Shown piece after piece: positions 62,561-64,000 of a DNA stretch of 64,000 bases. Numbering within the stretch: position 1 is the stretch's first letter; each line of letters opens with the position of its first letter. A program made the translations under genes and the position numbers. The notes under the pieces are model-generated. The model did no database searches. It was not told the DNA's origin and saw only the letters and a program-made list of their open reading frames with translations. The DNA is from Psococerastis gibbosa (taxonomy: Eukaryota; Arthropoda; Insecta; Psocodea; Psocidae), in the NCBI GenBank assembly GCA_963971405.1, contig OZ020488.1, forward strand, positions 3,658,001 to 3,722,000, read 5' to 3'.

Positions 62561-62719
62561 ATAACGTACCAGCATGGAAAATACTACATTTTTACGTCCC
62601 AAATAATGCTTTTCTACATTTCCCGTCAGCTACAGTCTTTTTTTGCAGTTTTTCTCAGCTGGTCGCTCACGTTTACACTTGCTTTAACATAAGTAGCCCT
62701 GATTTATGAAATTAGGCGC

Positions 62720-63030
62720 TACTGACTTATGGCCTTCTTTACACCAAGACCTAGATTAATAGCTGCAACGACGTTAGCGACAGTGTTGCTCACCGCCGCA
62801 ATTACTTTTTCCTCCTGGATGATTCCTGAGGATTCCATGATCTTCTTTAGACATTTCCACAAGTTTTCAGCTGTATGTGTGATGCATCTATTTCTTTCGT
62901 TGCGATGTTAACGCAATGACGACAACCAACTGAAAAGAATTCAAAATAATTATGAAAACCATTGAAGTGAAAACCATTTCTGAAACGTTGGGCTCTGTGT
63001 GCACTAAGAATACAGCAATTTGCAGCCAAA
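62720..63030 (-). pseudogene. unrecognised coding-like stretch, minus strand
   Basis: The minus strand reads AQRFRNGFHFNGFHNYFEFF, VGCRHCVNIATKEIDASHIQ, LKTCGNV, then a stop, then in the same frame KIMESSGIIQEEKVIAAVSN and TVANVVAAINLGLGVKKAIS. Both parts look protein-like. Either an old coding sequence has one stop, or a short intron lies between. I do not recognise the family. Confidence 0.3.
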
Positions 63031-64000
63031 ATATATGACTCAACACATTAGGTATAGACCTACATAATACGTATTTCTGTAAAATTATTATAAATCGTTA
63101 TTTAATCGCCCATTGAAGACAGATATTAAAATAAAGTGTAGGCCTATACGTTTCAGACCTATTATACGTATATTTTGCAGCATAACCTACATAAAAATTT
63201 AATTATTTTTTAAAAAGTTTACTATTCAGAGCTTACAGATCAGCAATCAGAAAAACGATGTGCACGTTTAATAAACTCTGCTGGAAACCATAGATTCGCT
63301 TTTGTAAAAAAAAAACTTTCCATAATGGATTTTACCATTTACCTAATTTTGAATAATCATGCATTCTTAATTTTTTAGTGCAAACGTTCAACTAGGCGTG
63401 GCTTGCTAAAATACTACATTAGGTTACATAAAAAAATTGACTTTAAAATAATACCTTTAAATGCTGCAATATTGAATGAAACGTGTCTATGTCTAAATTG
63501 AGCTTGAGGTTGACTTGACTTGACGCTGGTGAAAACGGTTGTTCATCAAGTGCAAAGACGATTTGGTGGAAACAGAGTTGTAAAGAATCTATATGGACAA
63601 CAATAGAACGCCTATACAGCGCCACATTGCTGTTCTGTGACACGTCATCATCCAGCCAATAGATGTCAAACATCCAGTCTTTTTTCTGAAATCATAGAAA
63701 ATACTACAATACATACTATAATCAACAAGAGCGTGCACTCATAACTAGACTAACGCTCTTCCGATTTGGATGTTAATAGATTCGTGGCGGCTCATTCCTG
63801 CTTGGCTGATCCATAGGATAAGTGTGAAAAATGTTTTGCTCGTTTCACTATTGATTCCCAAGTTATTGCATAAGGGGGTTGGAACCCCATCGTAAAAAAA
63901 AACAAGCCTTTTACTCGAGGAAATGTCAATTCTATAAAAATATTATAGTAGGCTACATAAAACACAGGACATGTAGAGTAGTGGTACAGACTTCAACAAT
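63031..64000. other. no gene seen; repeat at window end
   Basis: The minus-strand ORF at 63443-63673 is not convincing. The last bases (63966-64000, AGGACATGTAGAGTAGTGGT..) match 50107-50140, so the window ends inside a dispersed repeat. Confidence 0.4.

Noticed and set aside
62729-62911. 60-codon plus-strand ORF with a hydrophobic start
   Set aside because: The opposite strand reads more like protein over the same bases. The hydrophobic start alone is not enough.

Overview
The window reads as TE-saturated nuclear DNA of an arthropod. It is AT-rich, intron-like spacers are long, and several transposon superfamilies common in crustaceans and hemimetabolous insects are present: mariner DD34D, maT-like DD37D, hAT with BED-type zinc fingers, piggyBac, RTE LINE, Penelope-like, Ty3/Gypsy and tRNA-derived repeats. 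Nothing in the sequence fixes the species. There are no operons, rRNAs, CRISPR arrays or other prokaryotic features. The only large candidate for an ordinary cellular gene is a THAP-domain protein on the minus strand near 54-55 kb.

Layout. 1-1.76 kb: the last exon and 3' end of a piggyBac transposon. 2.0-13.5 kb: a patchwork of small unrecognised, possibly virus-derived genes, including two copies of one gene family. These are interrupted by a mariner fragment, a 4.5-kb hAT element (5919-10417), a 384-bp Harbinger-type MITE (10537-10920) and a truncated maT copy. 13.5-27 kb: decayed repeats, a mariner fragment with an internal 48-bp duplication, a tRNA-like SINE, one exon-like ORF (18611-19021), a 0.6-kb tandem duplication and a 1.4-kb repeat whose second copy lies at 44.2 kb. 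27.8-36.1 kb: a fossil Gypsy element with a foreign insertion in its gag region. 36.3-42.9 kb: the most elaborate locus. An unrecognised gene-like segment is split by a mariner, which holds part of a hAT, which holds a maT transposon, which holds a ~0.9-kb virus-like open frame. 43-51 kb: a DDE transposase remnant, the second 1.4-kb repeat, a Penelope-like 3' end between inverted repeats, and an RTE LINE with a long open frame. 52-64 kb: tRNA-like repeat arrays, the THAP gene, a LINE remnant, a 59-bp-arm near-perfect palindrome and mostly featureless AT-rich DNA.

The genes do not form a pathway. The window mainly records successive insertions, and several can be ordered because one element splits another. 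The segments most likely to be undescribed are the virus-like protein inside the maT transposon (39208-40112), the repeated zinc-ligand gene family (3240-3660 and 5801-11200), and the split gene-like segment at 36354-37335/42461-42800. I could not assign any of them to a named family by eye.
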